In this document: positions 1-11,650 of the stretch, piece by piece
Layout: every line of letters starts with the position of its first letter
Numbering within the stretch: the first letter of the stretch is position 1
NCBI RefSeq assembly: GCF_019320115.1
Contig: NC_089584.1
Location: 77,753,260-77,817,259, forward strand
Reading direction: 5' to 3'
DNA from: Miscanthus floridulus
Lineage: Eukaryota > Streptophyta > Magnoliopsida > Poales > Poaceae
DNA: 64,000 bases
Program-made: the position numbers and the translations under genes
Notes under the pieces: generated by a model
Database searches by the model: none
The model's input: the letters and a program-made list of their open reading frames with translations, nothing else
Told to the model about the DNA's origin: nothing

Positions 1-69
1 TAGATAGATACTTTCTGTTGTAAACAACCACCTTGTACATGCCACCACGGGAGCTGCTCCCGTGTATAT
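1..69 (+). repeat. Copia 5' LTR, left fragment
   Basis: This stretch matches about 21966-22044 of the 3' LTR, sharing the CTTTCTGTTGTAAACAA and CCTTGTACATGCCACCA blocks. The LTR start is off the window. The fragment ends in TATAT (65-69), the left copy of the 5-bp duplication made when the solo LTR at 70-3873 inserted. Confidence 0.85.
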
Positions 70-510
70 CGTGGCAGAACCGTCTAATCTAATTCTCTCT
101 TAAAAGTATTTGTCTTCCATTAGACATTGAGTACCCAAGTGAGGACACTAAACTATGCAGTTCTGTCGAGCACACTCTGAGGGAGAGCTCGAAACTCTAT
201 ATTTTTTTAATAAACTCTACATCAGCAACATTTATATAATTTCTGCTCTCATAAGCAAGTATGTGCTCAGGATAACAAGTCTGTGACCTGATTACCATCC
301 GCAGCAACAGACGATCCTCAATCGATACAGACGGAATAAATGCAACCCGAGCCTCGCTCAAATGCCTAACCAAGTACAGATTCAAGTACCATTCCACCCG
401 GTCTCCGATTATCATCTTGATATATATTCCATGTGATAGTAATATGATAATAACAAGAATAATATCTTTCCTATGTCTTGCGAGTGACATGTAATCACTC
501 GACTTCTACT

Positions 511-595
511 GAACCTATAGCATAGCAATCTACACGATCCTGATATACTGACAGGACTCATATATATATAGTCCTGCCAGCATATCAGGATCGTG

Positions 596-675
<80 letters not shown>

Positions 676-733
676 TTATCCTATGAGTCATGCCAATATA
701 TCAGGATCGTGTAGATTGCTATGCTATAGGTTC
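511..733. repeat. Perfect 37-bp inverted repeat flanking a TA array
   Basis: Bases 511-547 and 697-733 are exact reverse complements over 37 positions. The (TA)n array and a second partial palindrome (about 558-596) lie between them. Other copies of this LTR (8536-8610, 16455-16530) have only one of these arms, so the second arm is a palindromic duplication private to this copy. Confidence 0.9.
599..673. repeat. (TA)n microsatellite, 75 bp
   Basis: An uninterrupted TA dinucleotide array that is far longer than the short TATATATA found at the matching place in sister LTRs. It lies in the loop of the 37-bp inverted repeat. Confidence 0.98.
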
Positions 734-1158
734 AGTATATCAGGATCGTGTGTATATATATACACAAGTGGGTTTCATTCAACTCCTCAAAACTTAATGC
801 ACAAGTATAAAATAAAGTACAGAATATTAGAGGTTATGTACGGGGGCTTGCCTGGGTAAGATATAACGAAAGGTTAGCACTCCATCATGGTCACACGATT
901 ATCAAGGCACCATCTTTTTTCTACTCCAGATGACTCCGTGATCCATCATTGTTCCTATTATGACATATGTGGATGCAACACAGAAAACATAATTAACCAA
1001 CGGCAACCGCAACTCTTAAAATACATTGACGCCTCTCAAGCTAACGAGCTAGCTCTAACGACTAACGTACTAGGCTACGTATCCACGTTGTCGAGTAAGG
1101 CGTCGTTTCTCGAAAAATGTTCTAGTTTCCTAGGTTGTTTTGACATTTTATCGATTAA

Positions 1159-1225
<67 letters not shown>
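1159..1225. repeat. (CA)n(TA)n compound microsatellite
   Basis: About ten CA units followed by about twenty TA units with one interruption, inside the solo LTR. It produces a spurious reading frame ending in alternating His-Thr and Ile-Tyr residues. Confidence 0.97.
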
Positions 1226-1227
<2 letters not shown>

Positions 1228-3873
1228 AACTGGAACTCATTTAGCTATCTTAGCAAACTGATTATTATGGAGCTATAAAAATTACAGTGAACACCTAATA
1301 ATGTTAGAAATTTACTGTGAAAGTTTCAGAGCCAACGCTATCACCAATTTATCACAACAATTCCTACAAGTTTATATTTTAACAATATTAAGCATCTTAA
1401 TTTAATTAGATAACTCCTGAAAATACTATGAAACTATGTGAACAAGTTATACTAGCAGATAGATCATGATTTTAGAAACCTAACAAAATTAGTTTCACAT
1501 TTTTTTGTCAACTACACAAATTTATATTAAATTTACAAATTTGCCTTAGAAACTAAATTAGAAAATACTTAGAAAAGGAAAAGGGCTGGTGGCAACCAAT
1601 TCGGCCCGGCAACCCAGTGGCCACGCGCGGGGCGTGGCCCACGCGCGAGACAGCCCACGACGGGGAGCCCGCGTGCTGGAACTTTAGCAAATGAGCCCTC
1701 GGACTTTTCTCGAACCACGACTAAATCCTAATACTATTTCTTCCTTTCTCTGGCAAATTCACTTAACCCCCTAGATTTTTCCAAATTTTCCCACCCTCGG
1801 CCACCCCCATGCATGGTGGCGTGGCGAGCGATAGCACCGGGCGTCCACGCCAGTCACCAGGGGCCTACGTGGACCAATTTAGAGGGTCGGTCGCCATCTA
1901 TGGCTAAACACGCCAAGATGGGTGGCAGTTAGGGGCTCGGAGGCACACCAGTGCGAGCTGCAGTGGCGAGCGACTATCCGCAGCAGTGGCGTGATTGTTC
2001 GGATGAGAGAGGAGGATGGAGGGGGAGAAAAAGTGGTGCGCAAGCATCAGTGACATACCATGAGTACAACCAACGCATCCGTGAAGTGGGAGACACCCCA
2101 TGCGGTGTTGGCCACGTATGACCGAGCAGGACAGTGGCGCTCCGCGATGGACACCGATGCATCACCACGCTGTCGACGAGCATCCTGGCCAAAATAGCGT
2201 GAGCACCAGATGGAGGGAGTCAAGGCGAGCTCAGGGTCATGAGCAATTGAACTGCTACCACTCCAACATGCCTTACCTCCCAACCTACCGATTCGGTGGC
2301 GTCCATGACCGGCGATGAGCAAAAGGCCAAATTGCCGGTCGGTAGGGCAAATGACCGAGCTTGAGGTGGAAGAGACGGCTAGCCTACTTCCTAAGCTACC
2401 TGCTAGAGCGAGAAATTATATGGCGAAGCCACTGGCGCTAGGAGGAAAGGAGCAGCGGTGGCTCATCACACCGTGCGGTCATAGAGAGGGCACACGAGTG
2501 AACCTGAGCAAGTTAAGGTGGGTGGCTCCGCTTGATGGTGGTAGCAGTACGAGCCTGTGTGTACCAACGATGAGACATCGAGGCTTGGCACAAAGCGCTC
2601 GGAATGGCATGGCTAGACCTGAGCAGGGCTCCGCAGCATCAGCTAGCGAGGGCAAGTGAGGCAGGGAGGTATCCCATCGCCGCTGTGACTAGGGTCATCG
2701 ACCTAGACGCGGAGGGCAGCGGCACATGCTCAGAGACTCGACACGGTAGGTAAAATGAAGGGCCACGATGGCAAGGCGATGATAGTGGCAGCTCCATCTC
2801 GACCATGCACGTAGCTCGACGGTTGGATGTTGGTGCGCGCACACCGTGGTAGTGGGACCAGACCGTAGCCAGCCAGGTCGGCCAACACAAGGCTATGTCA
2901 TAGCGCGGCATCAGCCTAGCCCACGAGCTAGCCAGCGACCGCAACTCGGTCATGACATGAGCCTGGCGCCAACAGCGCTGTGCCCACGATGACCATGAAC
3001 TCAGACCGAGCGACTGCTATTGGTGATGTGCATGCATTTTAAAGCGAAGAAAAAGCTACTAACGATCATAATTGAGGCCCAACTAATTCCCATATCCTAA
3101 AGTCAACATTACCAGCGACCTAGCAAAGCCATCACCATGGTTAGAGAGCAACCAGAGAGGGGGATAGAAGGATGCCAACATGAGCTCGTCACACTGAACG
3201 CTAGTTCACGAACAGAGCGTCAACAACATGGTTACAACACGTTCCAATAAAGTTTGGAGAATTTTTAAGGGAGCAACACGACACCCAACGCAACTACGAC
3301 CTACCCCATACCCAAGAGCTTACTTAGATGCAACCAACAATACAAGAATATGAAACTAGTGCTTAAACATTTTAGTTAGAATTTAAACGCCAAAATGGCA
3401 TTGTCTACTACTCTTTCAAACTTAGAAAAGACAAGAGTTCAGTTTGAACTTAACAACCATGAACACTTTTTGCCACAATTTTTAAAAGGCCAAATCTTGA
3501 TTAACTTCAACCAACAAATACTCCATGCAATAGTCCATACTTTATACTAAACCATAGGAATAAAATATTTAAGCACTATTTAATTACTTTGCTCAATATA
3601 ACTCGCCAAAAATAATACTTTAACATAAGTTCATATCTTTGCCGACTTAACGAAAAGGTTGATTTTAATTCCCAATTTTATTTTTGGAGCTCCCAAGAAC
3701 ATTAATTAACACGTTTATTTTTCAAAAAAATAAAGTTGCATTTTCACCTACACCACTTGCTCATCATCTTTACATAAGCACTATACACAAGTTATATATT
3801 TTTTTTGTTTATATAAATTGTTTTTTACCTTAACCTAGGTGCTAAGCAAGCTCATAACACCAGAGGTGTTACA

Positions 3874-3929
3874 TATATAAAGACATAGCTGAGAACCCTA
3901 AAGGGTATCTCGTTCCACCCAAATTCACA
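3874..3929 (+). repeat. Copia 5' LTR, right fragment
   Basis: The sequence resumes at TATAT (3874-3878), the right copy of the target duplication. It matches 22041-22094 of the 3' LTR through CCACCCAAATTCACA. The LTR ends in CA at 3929, directly before the primer-binding site. Confidence 0.9.
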
Positions 3930-3943
3930 TGGTATCTAGAGCC
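3930..3943 (+). other. Copia primer-binding site
   Basis: TGGTATCTAGAGCC follows the 5' LTR directly. It resembles the plant initiator tRNA-Met complement TGGTATCAGAGC with a small change in the middle. Its position confirms the LTR edge. Confidence 0.85.
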
Positions 3944-3965
3944 TCTTTCCTCACGGAATTGATCC

Positions 3966-4372
3966 ATGGCTCAATCCTCCTCCGCTGCGTCTGTATCTCT
4001 CTCGCTTGGGTTTCTTCCCGTGATGGAGAAACTCAGCCGTAGCAACTACGCCATGTGGCGCACCTAGGTCGAATTGGCCATCAAGGGCGCTCACCTTGGC
4101 CGCTTCATCAAGCCTTCATCGAAGCTGCCGATGGAGTTCCTCCAGACCGATGACAAGATGGACAAGGCTGGCAAGCCCATCTATCTGTTGCCGAACCCCG
4201 AGTATGAGGACTGGATGACCAAGGACTAGACGATCCTTAGCTATCTGTTAGGCTCCCTCACCAAGGAGATCTTTGCCCATGTCTCATCTACTACAACTAC
4301 GGCCAAGCTCTGGGCCGCCATTGAGGGCTTGAATGCCTCTTAGTCCCATGCACGTGCGATCAACACGTGCAT
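3966..4372 (+). pseudogene. Copia gag, N-terminal part (broken)
   Basis: The frame opens at ATG 3966 (MAQSSSAASVSL...) shortly after the primer-binding site. It reads as the N-terminal capsid part of a Ty1/copia Gag (UBN2/Retrotran_gag_2 type), with the usual SRSNYAMWR segment followed by a Leu- and Lys-rich helix region. Three in-frame stops occur (about 4064, 4229 and 4341). All are TAG where the family normally has Gln, so CAG to TAG changes are likely. The gene is cut at TGCAT (4368-4372) by the 13.5-kb element and continues at 17898. Confidence 0.85.
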
Positions 4373-6716
4373 TGTAACACCTCTAGTGTTACGAGCATGC
4401 TTAGCACCAAGATTTAGACCTAAGAGGATTTACTGAAATAATTTTCTTGGATTTTAAAATTTAACTTATGTTTGAAAGTGTCATTTTGGTAAATTATATT
4501 GAACAACGGGTAAATTAGTTCCTAGATGTTTTGTTTCTCCGAGTTAGTATGACGTATGGACTAGTGTATGGAATGTGCAGTGGTTGGAATTAATCAGGTT
4601 TAGGCATATTAAAAATTGCGGCAAAAGCGCTAAAGGATGTTATTTCTAGCCAAGTTATTATTATCTAAGTCCGAAATGATATAGTAGACAATGCCGATTT
4701 GACATTCGATTTCCAACCAAAATGGTTAAGCACTGCATCTATGTTCTCACACGATCGGTTGTAGTTAGGGGTATACTAGGACGTGGTGCAGGTTATGGTT
4801 ATGTTAGCGTTATGATGCTCACGCAAAAATTGGCCGAGCTTCGCTAGAACGCATTGCACCATGTCATTGGCGCTCTGTTCGTGAACCGGCACCTGTAGCG
4901 AGCGATCCCAGCCGCTCACCTCAACTACCTGGCCTGCTCTGCTTGGTGCCGCTACCGCACTGAATGAGCACAGTAGGTGCCATGTGCGAATGCTCCCTTG
5001 TGTTCTTGTTCGAGAGCATTTTAATGGATGATTTGTCGAGCTGGCTGCCTTCACGTTCTGCCAAGTTCGAATCGTCCTGTCTATTCGCTGGTGCGACGAT
5101 GGTGGTGCGTTCCCCCTGGTGTGAATCAGTCATTTGATTTATGGCGTCACGTCGCATTGCTCCTACCGGCCACGTCGTGCCATGCCACCTGCCCCTGCCC
5201 CACGCTGCATTTATGAGGTTGGTGACGAACCGCGTGGCTCCTTGCTCTCTCTCATGTGCGCGCCTGCTTTTCCTTGCCTGCTATGGCTGTCTGCCTTTGT
5301 GCCGAGTAGGCCGCATCACCTCTGAGCTACTGCTGCTGCTCCAACTCTACACCACTGCCCCTCCTTTTTTCCTTCCTACAGCGCCAGCCGAGCCATCCAG
5401 CCATAGCTGACACCTTCTCCGCCACCTACTACTACCATGCTCGGTGCCCTAGCATCCGCGCCCCTTGCCCCTGCACACCCACACCCCACCATGGCCACAC
5501 CCGCCTTACCACGTCACCTGCCTGTCGCCTCTCTAGGTTTCCCTCACGCGCGTGAGCATCCACGGCACCGTCCTAGCTTTGCCTCGCGCTGGTCCATAGC
5601 TTCCCCAACGCTGCCCCTCCCTTCCCCACATCGCACACCCATGATCGCAGTCGCTACTGACCATGCTACCCTAAACCACATTCCTGCCGTGGCAGCACCA
5701 GCGTTACCTTGGCTTGCTCCCCGCGCTCTATCCACACTGGTGCCGGCCCTCCCCCGCGTGAGCCCCTCAGCCCGCTCTAGACCGCTGTTGTGCTCGTGTG
5801 CCCACAGTGCTGCCCCTTTCCCTCCCTCATGAGCGTGCTAAGCCACATTGTTCTACCCCGCACCCTGCTGCTCGTCCCTTAGCGATCTCCCACACTCCTC
5901 CACATGTAGCGCCGGCGTCCCCTCCTGTTCGACTGCTGCTGCTATTCGCGGCTGCTGCTGCCCCATAGCTCACGCCATGGCCATGCCCACCGTTGGCCCA
6001 CCCCCCCCCCCCCTCATGTGCATGCGTGAGCTCCTTAGTCTACGCTGGACCTGCGGCTCCTCGGCACGCCCGAGCCACAGCACCCCACCGTCGTCCGCAC
6101 CGGGCTACTCCTGCTGCGATGCCACCGTGGGGCTCTGCTCCACAAACCGCTTTGCTCCATCCCGTGCCTCCTCTGTTCATTGAAGAAGAAAAGAAGGGTG
6201 AGAATCCAAGTAGAAATTTTGTACAGGGTTCTAGGTGTAAAATACATGACTCACATGAATAGTGTGTTTGTACTGTGGGTTGATTTGAGGAAAGCTCGGG
6301 GGCCCTCGTGCAATTTTTCCATCGCACCTGTGGGCTCATCCGCATTGGGCGGGCTGCCTGCTTGGGCCATCCGCGCCGCCTGCCCGCACCTGGGCTGCCG
6401 TTCGCACCACACGCTGGGCCGGTCTGTCATCGCCATGCCTGGGTCACTCGTGCCCACGCTGCTTGGACCATGCTCACCCATCTGGGCTGGTCTCGTGCTG
6501 CCTGTTGGGCCGCTGCTTGCGCCTGGGCCGCGCATCCGCTAGGTCGATCTAATGGCTGCTGGCCTTTAGTTTCTAAAGTAATTGCTAAATTAGTTTTGGA
6601 AATAAACTTGTAAAATCAATATAAATTTGTGTAGTTGTCTAAAAGTTATGAAACTAATTTTGTTAAGTTTCTAAAATCATGATCTATCTAATAGTGTATT
6701 TTGTTCATATAGGTTC

Positions 6717-7911
6717 TGTCGGGTTCATAAACTCAGGGTCCCTCATGGACCGGCTTCCCCACAAAGGCTGGACCTAGCAGACAACGTTGTAAACAGCGCT
6801 CAACTCATGGGCTGGCCCAAGTTCCTAAACAACAGGCCAAAAGGGCGATTCAATCACCGATCAGAAGGCCTGGCTAAGGAGGACCGGCAGCCGCCTCTCC
6901 GACCGGAGCGCTTGCTTCGGTCTTCAGCCCACCTCTGGACAACCTCTCCGACCAAAAGGCCTAGCCGAACACCGCTTCCGACTCTGACCCACATCTCCAA
7001 CTGGGGATGCACCAAACCTCTGCTCACCGCTCTTCTCCAACTGGCGCAGTCAGTGCCGACTAGGGCCAACCGACCGAGGACACCCGCTCGGTAAGGACTA
7101 GGGAACGGATGGAGAAAGTAAGGCAGGGCACACAAGTCAAACCATAATACCAGGGACCGTACCCTGTGCACCTACCAGGTAGTACCCTATGACCCTCCTG
7201 GTACGACAGAACTCAAGCAGTGTTGTAGGTGCCAACATTTTCCCCTATTGTGTTGTGGGCACCATTAACTCCCATACCAGACAGATACGGTAAGGCTTCC
7301 CCATATGCCTCTGGACATCGATAGTATTGTGGGTATCGACATTTACCGTACCAGGGGAACATGGTAAAACCTCTTAAATGCCTCTAGGGTATCAACAGTG
7401 TGGCAGGCACCGACGTCTGCCATACCTAAAGAAGACAACACAACCTCCCACGTGCATCTGACATTCAATAGTATTGTGGGCGTCTACCATCATCCTGTAC
7501 CCGCCAGCGTGGGCAACAAGACTTAGTAGCATACGTACTCTCTCCCTCTTACTTGTAAGGCCATCCCCTGCATCTATAAAAGGGGATGCGCTCTCTCCAA
7601 CACAACCATATTTCATTCAGACCGATCAAGTTCACATAGCACATAGCGGAGCTCCCGTCACTCTCGGCCCCTCTTACCGGAGTCCGACCGGACCTCTTGT
7701 ACACCCCATCTTTCTCCCTTCCATTTGTAACCCCACTGCAAACTTCGAGCACCTGGGTTTAGAAATAAAGTCACCGATCGACTCAAATTGGACATAGGGC
7801 ACGTTGCCTGAACCAATATAAATCCTATGTCATTGAGTGCTAGGCCACCTCCGATCACAACGTACTGCAAAACTATAAATATTTACGTGTTGGTCACTTT
7901 CTGCACCGATA
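6717..7911 (+). mobile_element. Solo LTR, Tat-type gypsy family
   Basis: A 1195-bp insertion absent from the sister LTR, where the flanking sequence is continuous near 15830. It starts TGTCGGG and ends CACCGATA, a decayed CCGACA. It is flanked by GGTTC at 6712-6716 and 7912-7916. The TGTCGG...CCGACA ends, the 'tattgtgggc' motifs and the TATA region resemble the Tat-element LTRs at 36404 and 51480. No internal region is present, so this is a solo LTR left by recombination. It is the youngest layer in the left block. Confidence 0.92.
7574..7583 (+). promoter_or_regulatory. TATA box of the Tat-type solo LTR
   Basis: CTATAAAAGG lies within a 19-base block, CTATAAAAGGGGATGCGCT, also present in both LTRs of the Tat element (37458 and 52534). 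This conservation marks it as the LTR core promoter. Confidence 0.8.
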
Positions 7912-9974
7912 GGTTCGGTATGTTTTTAGGATTTCTCTAATTATTTTAACAGGCTTAATATTGTTAAAATGTGAACTTGTAGGAATTTCCGTGATAAATC
8001 AGTGATAGTGTTGGCTCTAAAATTTTTATAGTAAATTACTAACATTATTAGTTGCTCAATGTATTTTTTGTAGCACTAGGATAATTAGGTTGCTAGATAG
8101 ATAACGATGCCCTATTTCAAATAAAAATTAAATTGATATAATGGAATAATGAAACAACTTGGGTTTGTATAACTAAAACATTTGTTGAGAAATAATGCCT
8201 TATTCGACAACATGGATATGTAGCCTAAGTACGGTCATCGTTAGAACTAGCTCGTTAACTTGAAAGGCGTAAATTGTTTTTTACAAGTCACGGTTGTAGT
8301 TGATTAATTATGTCTTTGCATTGCATCACATTGCATATCATAATAGGGATGTTGATGGATCACGGAGTCATCGGGAGTTGCTGGAGAAATGGTGCTTTTG
8401 GAGATCGTGTCGCTATGATGGAATGCTACTTCTGATTAAATCTTACCTAGGCAAGCCCTGGTGCATAACCCCTACTTTTCTATACTTTAAATTATATTTG
8501 TGCATTAAGTTTTAAGGAGTTGAATGAAACCCACTTGCATATATATATCTTTATCCTATGAGTCTTACTAGTATGATAGGATCATGGAGATTGCTATGCT
8601 ATAGGACTCCGGTAGAAGTCGAGTAATCACCTGTCGCTCACGAGAGATAGGAAATATATTACTGTATTATGATCACTTGGAAAATATAAACGGTGAAAAG
8701 GAAAAATGGTGACCGGGCAGGAATATGATTTGGGTATTGGTGGGTGTAAGAGGTTGTGTCCTGTGGCCAATGGGGCATGGCTTGGTTACACCATTTTCCC
8801 TGTCTATGTCAGTTAAGAACCAGCTGTTACATAAGACTCTAGACAAGTCACAGACTTATTATCCCGAGCACATACTTGGGTATGGGCGCTTGGAAGACAT
8901 GTAACTCTCTTGTCATGGGTTTTGGCTTTTTTGGACCGACTGTCAGGGTGGTTTTTGGGTTAGAAGGTCCTTGCACCGCACTGAGTCCAGAACTCATAGG
9001 CGAGGGCTTTGAGTCCCACTTTGGATGAGGACCTGGACTCCATAACAGGAGGGTAGTGGGTTGGTCCTGCCTGTGCTTGGGGTACAAGCAGGGCGTGTGT
9101 TTTTGGGGTACCCAGCTGGGGGCATTGATTCATGAATCACTGGTGTTTCAGTACGGCTTGTCTGTGGCCTAGCACCATAGTAAGAACTAGAAGATGAAAG
9201 ATGGTAAAAGGAAATCTGATTGCTTACCACCTACTTGAAAGTAGCACAGGTGCTTACATAGAATGGTTGGTTAATGAACTAATGCGGTTGTTAATAAAAA
9301 TCAAATATAAGGACGCACGCTTAATAATGCTTCCTGCAGATGCAATAAACCCACAAGCCAGATAGCCTTGCATATCCTTGGAGTCTTTTCTTTCCTCCTA
9401 TCGGGTAAGTCTTGCTGAGTACAACTGAGTACTCAGGGTTTTATTTCCCCCCTATTGTAGGTGATAGGTGATGGCTAGAGCTGACCTTTGTGTGTGGATT
9501 CTTCCTGGTGGGCTCAGAGAGGTTTCCTTTACACTGTGATTATAGTCTTTATTTATAACTCTTACCAAATGTTTTAATAAATGAAAGTTTTATAATATGT
9601 TGTCATAGTTTATAATCAATATGTCATCACGTCATAAATAGATGTTTAATTCTGCTATAATTCTGTTCACATGTTTATATTCCGCTATTCAATTAAATTG
9701 TTCATAACCCTGCTAATATGATTACATTCCGCTGTTATAATAATAAATATTATACTCTGATGTGGTATTAAAAGTGATGTAAGAAGTGGTTAAGAAATAT
9801 TGTAAGCTTTATTCTCTCATTTGTGATCCTAATGGGAAAAATGTGGATTTTTGGGTTCTCACCTAGGGTGTGCCCGATGAAACTATGTAATTTAGTATTC
9901 TCCCTTGAGTACTTAGTGTCTAATGGAAGACAAGTACTCCTGGGAGGCATTAGATTATGTGGTTCTACCACAGG

Positions 9975-9987
9975 TGGTATCAGAGCC
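9975..9987 (+). other. Primer-binding site (tRNA-iMet type)
   Basis: TGGTATCAGAGCC starts two bases after the 5' LTR end (9972). It matches the standard plant initiator tRNA-Met complement exactly, so this priming site is intact. Confidence 0.93.
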
Positions 9988-10779
9988 ATAAATGAGGAAA
10001 TAAAGCTTTAAAAACCTTTTCTAAAATAAAATTTGACAACAAATTCTTTTCAAAAGAATAGGATATCTTTATGCGAAGTTATATAAGTAGCCCTATTACT
10101 ATGGTTATGTATCTAGGATAGATGGCACTCTGCTGACTTAGGTAGACTTAATCAATTTTTCTACAGGTACACTAACCCCGAGCATAGTCCGATAGTATCG
10201 ACTAGCTATAGGGAGAGAACGATGTGCCAAAAATCTAAGAACGGTTGCCCTATATGTTGGCAATAGTGGAAGGACGTATAGGATGTGCATTCATGCATAT
10301 CCTATTTGTGCATTGTCACGCTCGTGTTGCTTGCAGATACGCCACCCATAGGTGTCACGTGTGTCGTATTGTGCACGACTGACTCGTTCCTATTCTAGAG
10401 TTATTTTTGAACTATGGCTTCGTGTTTCACGTTCACCCGTGGTTCACGCCTATCGTGACCCACGTCTCCCCGTACCTCTTTTCTACGCTCTTGTCAGACC
10501 CTTGCCCTACAGTCATACTAGTTAGTAATGGCCTCGGACATCGCTCGCCTCGAACGTGCGAAGGATTTGGTCGATTCATTCGTAGTGACCCTACGTAGGA
10601 ACCTGGTGGACCACGCAAGGATCACTAGCCACTCTACCTTTATAAGTAGAGTCTGGCTTAGCCATTGGTACCACCACTCAGCGCACTTTAGCTAGTCTAG
10701 CTTTTCCTTTGAGCAAGCTTTTCGCTTAGTCCTTCCTCACCACCACCGCTACGGATTGTAGGAGCCTGGGTTAGTAGTT
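9988..10779 (+). other. 5' internal leader of the non-autonomous element
   Basis: This stretch of about 800 bp between the primer site and the first recognisable coding remnant has no long frame that makes sense as protein. A possible start ATG at 10386 leads into a frame broken by several stops. It may be the decayed beginning of the protein seen at 10780-11650. Confidence 0.5.
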
Positions 10780-11650
10780 ACTGCCTGAATGTTGATGGTT
10801 TTCCCAGAATCCTGCATGCCACCCTGCAAAAGCTCAAAGTCAAAGATCATCCCGAGTATGAGGGCCATGAGTATGAGAAGCATGGCACCGAGCGGTGTGA
10901 GGTTATCATCTATATTGGGAAGAGTGAAGAGTTCCCTGACATCACTAAAGCCTAGAGTGTGACCGCAACCAGGTTTTGCTTCGTCGACACCTATCAGGTT
11001 GTGGCCCACCAAGCCTTGCGGTACCTCTACCAGATCTATGAAGAGCCCAATGCCCGTACCCCATGAGGTTCTTTCCACCTTTGGGCAAGAATCGGTGGGC
11101 ATGGAGGGCTCGCATGGAGGCTTTGCAAGGGCAGGATGCGCAAGAAGATAGCCCAACCATGGTGCACTTGACCACGTACCTACTTGCTCTAGATGAGCAG
11201 TGTGACTAGCAAGCCTTGGAGATGAGGACGTGCCTCCAGCGAGCCGAGGAAGCCAAGATCTTCTCTAGGATGTTCTAGGTGCAGCTCGCCAAAGTGCATG
11301 CTAGTGCGGCAGCTGCTGAGAGCCGGGAAACTACCATGTCGGAAGCTCTGAAGGAGGCTAAAGATCGACATGTCCATCAATTGGGAGGGGCCTATCTTGT
11401 CACTAGGGCCAAGTGGAGGATGCTAGCTACTGAAAGGCAGGATTCCTTGATCTTGGAGGGGATCCCTGTCCACCCGCTAGAAAGGAGAACCAGTGTTGCA
11501 GTACCGCCAGCACCCCCACCCTCTAAAGTGTCAAAAGTAGAACCCTTGGTTCCTCTCACTAGCCACTACCAAGAGAAGAGGCAGATCCATAGCCAGGGCA
11601 ATAGAAGAAATCTACCGAGCCTGGGAATGAAGATGCGTGGTCTAGAGTAG
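10780..11650 (+). pseudogene. orf0-like protein remnant of the non-autonomous element
   Basis: The frame reads through segments such as HGTERCEVIIYIGKSEEFPD, then RFCFVDTYQVVAHQALRYLY, then MRFFPP. It ends in an Ala/Glu/Arg-rich coiled-coil-like region (about 11220-11420) and a Pro-rich tail. A one-base loss near 11060 shifts the frame, and TAG stops interrupt at about 10956, 11208 and 11277. No gag zinc knuckle or enzyme domain is seen. The layout of globular half, coiled coil and proline tail is like the extra orf0 upstream of gag in some grass gypsy elements, and like the minus-strand orf0 at 33169-34236. Function is unknown and the orf0 label is inference. Confidence 0.6.

Larger units (their letters stand above)
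70..3873 (-). mobile_element. Solo LTR, minus strand, same family as the 4373-17897 element
   Basis: Read on the minus strand, it begins TGTAACACCTCTGGTGTTA (window 3873 downward) and ends with the same tail as the LTRs at 4373 and 13471. The final A of its terminal CA is mutated, so window base 70 is C. It is flanked by TATAT at 65-69 and 3874-3878, which proves an insertion of one LTR without internal region. That is the usual product of recombination between the two LTRs of a full element. At 3804 bp it is shorter than the 4427-bp LTR at 13471. It seems to lack roughly 700 bp near its 3' end and has gained AT repeats. The GC-rich stretch 1600-2960 is LTR sequence, and its short reading frames are not genes. 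Confidence 0.9.
4373..9972 (+). repeat. 5' LTR of the non-autonomous element (interrupted)
   Basis: LTR sequence occupies 4373-6716 and 7912-9972, about 4.4 kb without the nested solo LTR. It aligns along its whole length with 13471-17897. It contains a C-rich, G-poor island (about 5130-6540) between AT-rich flanks. Its 3' part has a GAGTACTCAGGGTTTTATTT motif also seen in reverse in the chromovirus LTR at 24140. Apparent reading frames in the C-rich island are Pro/Ala low complexity and do not stay open in the sister LTR in a gene-like way. Confidence 0.92.

Noticed and set aside
887..1228. 113-codon frame ending in His-Thr and Ile-Tyr repeats
   Set aside because: The end is a translated (CA)n(TA)n microsatellite and the rest is solo LTR sequence; other LTR copies do not keep it open.
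5437..5832. 131-codon Pro/Ala-rich frame in the 5' LTR, and the 149-codon counterpart at 14536-14985
   Set aside because: Several overlapping frames are open in all phases because of the C-rich composition. The two LTR copies do not keep the same protein.
9975..9987. tRNA gene fragment
   Set aside because: The match to initiator tRNA-Met is only the primer-binding complement next to an LTR; no cloverleaf is present.
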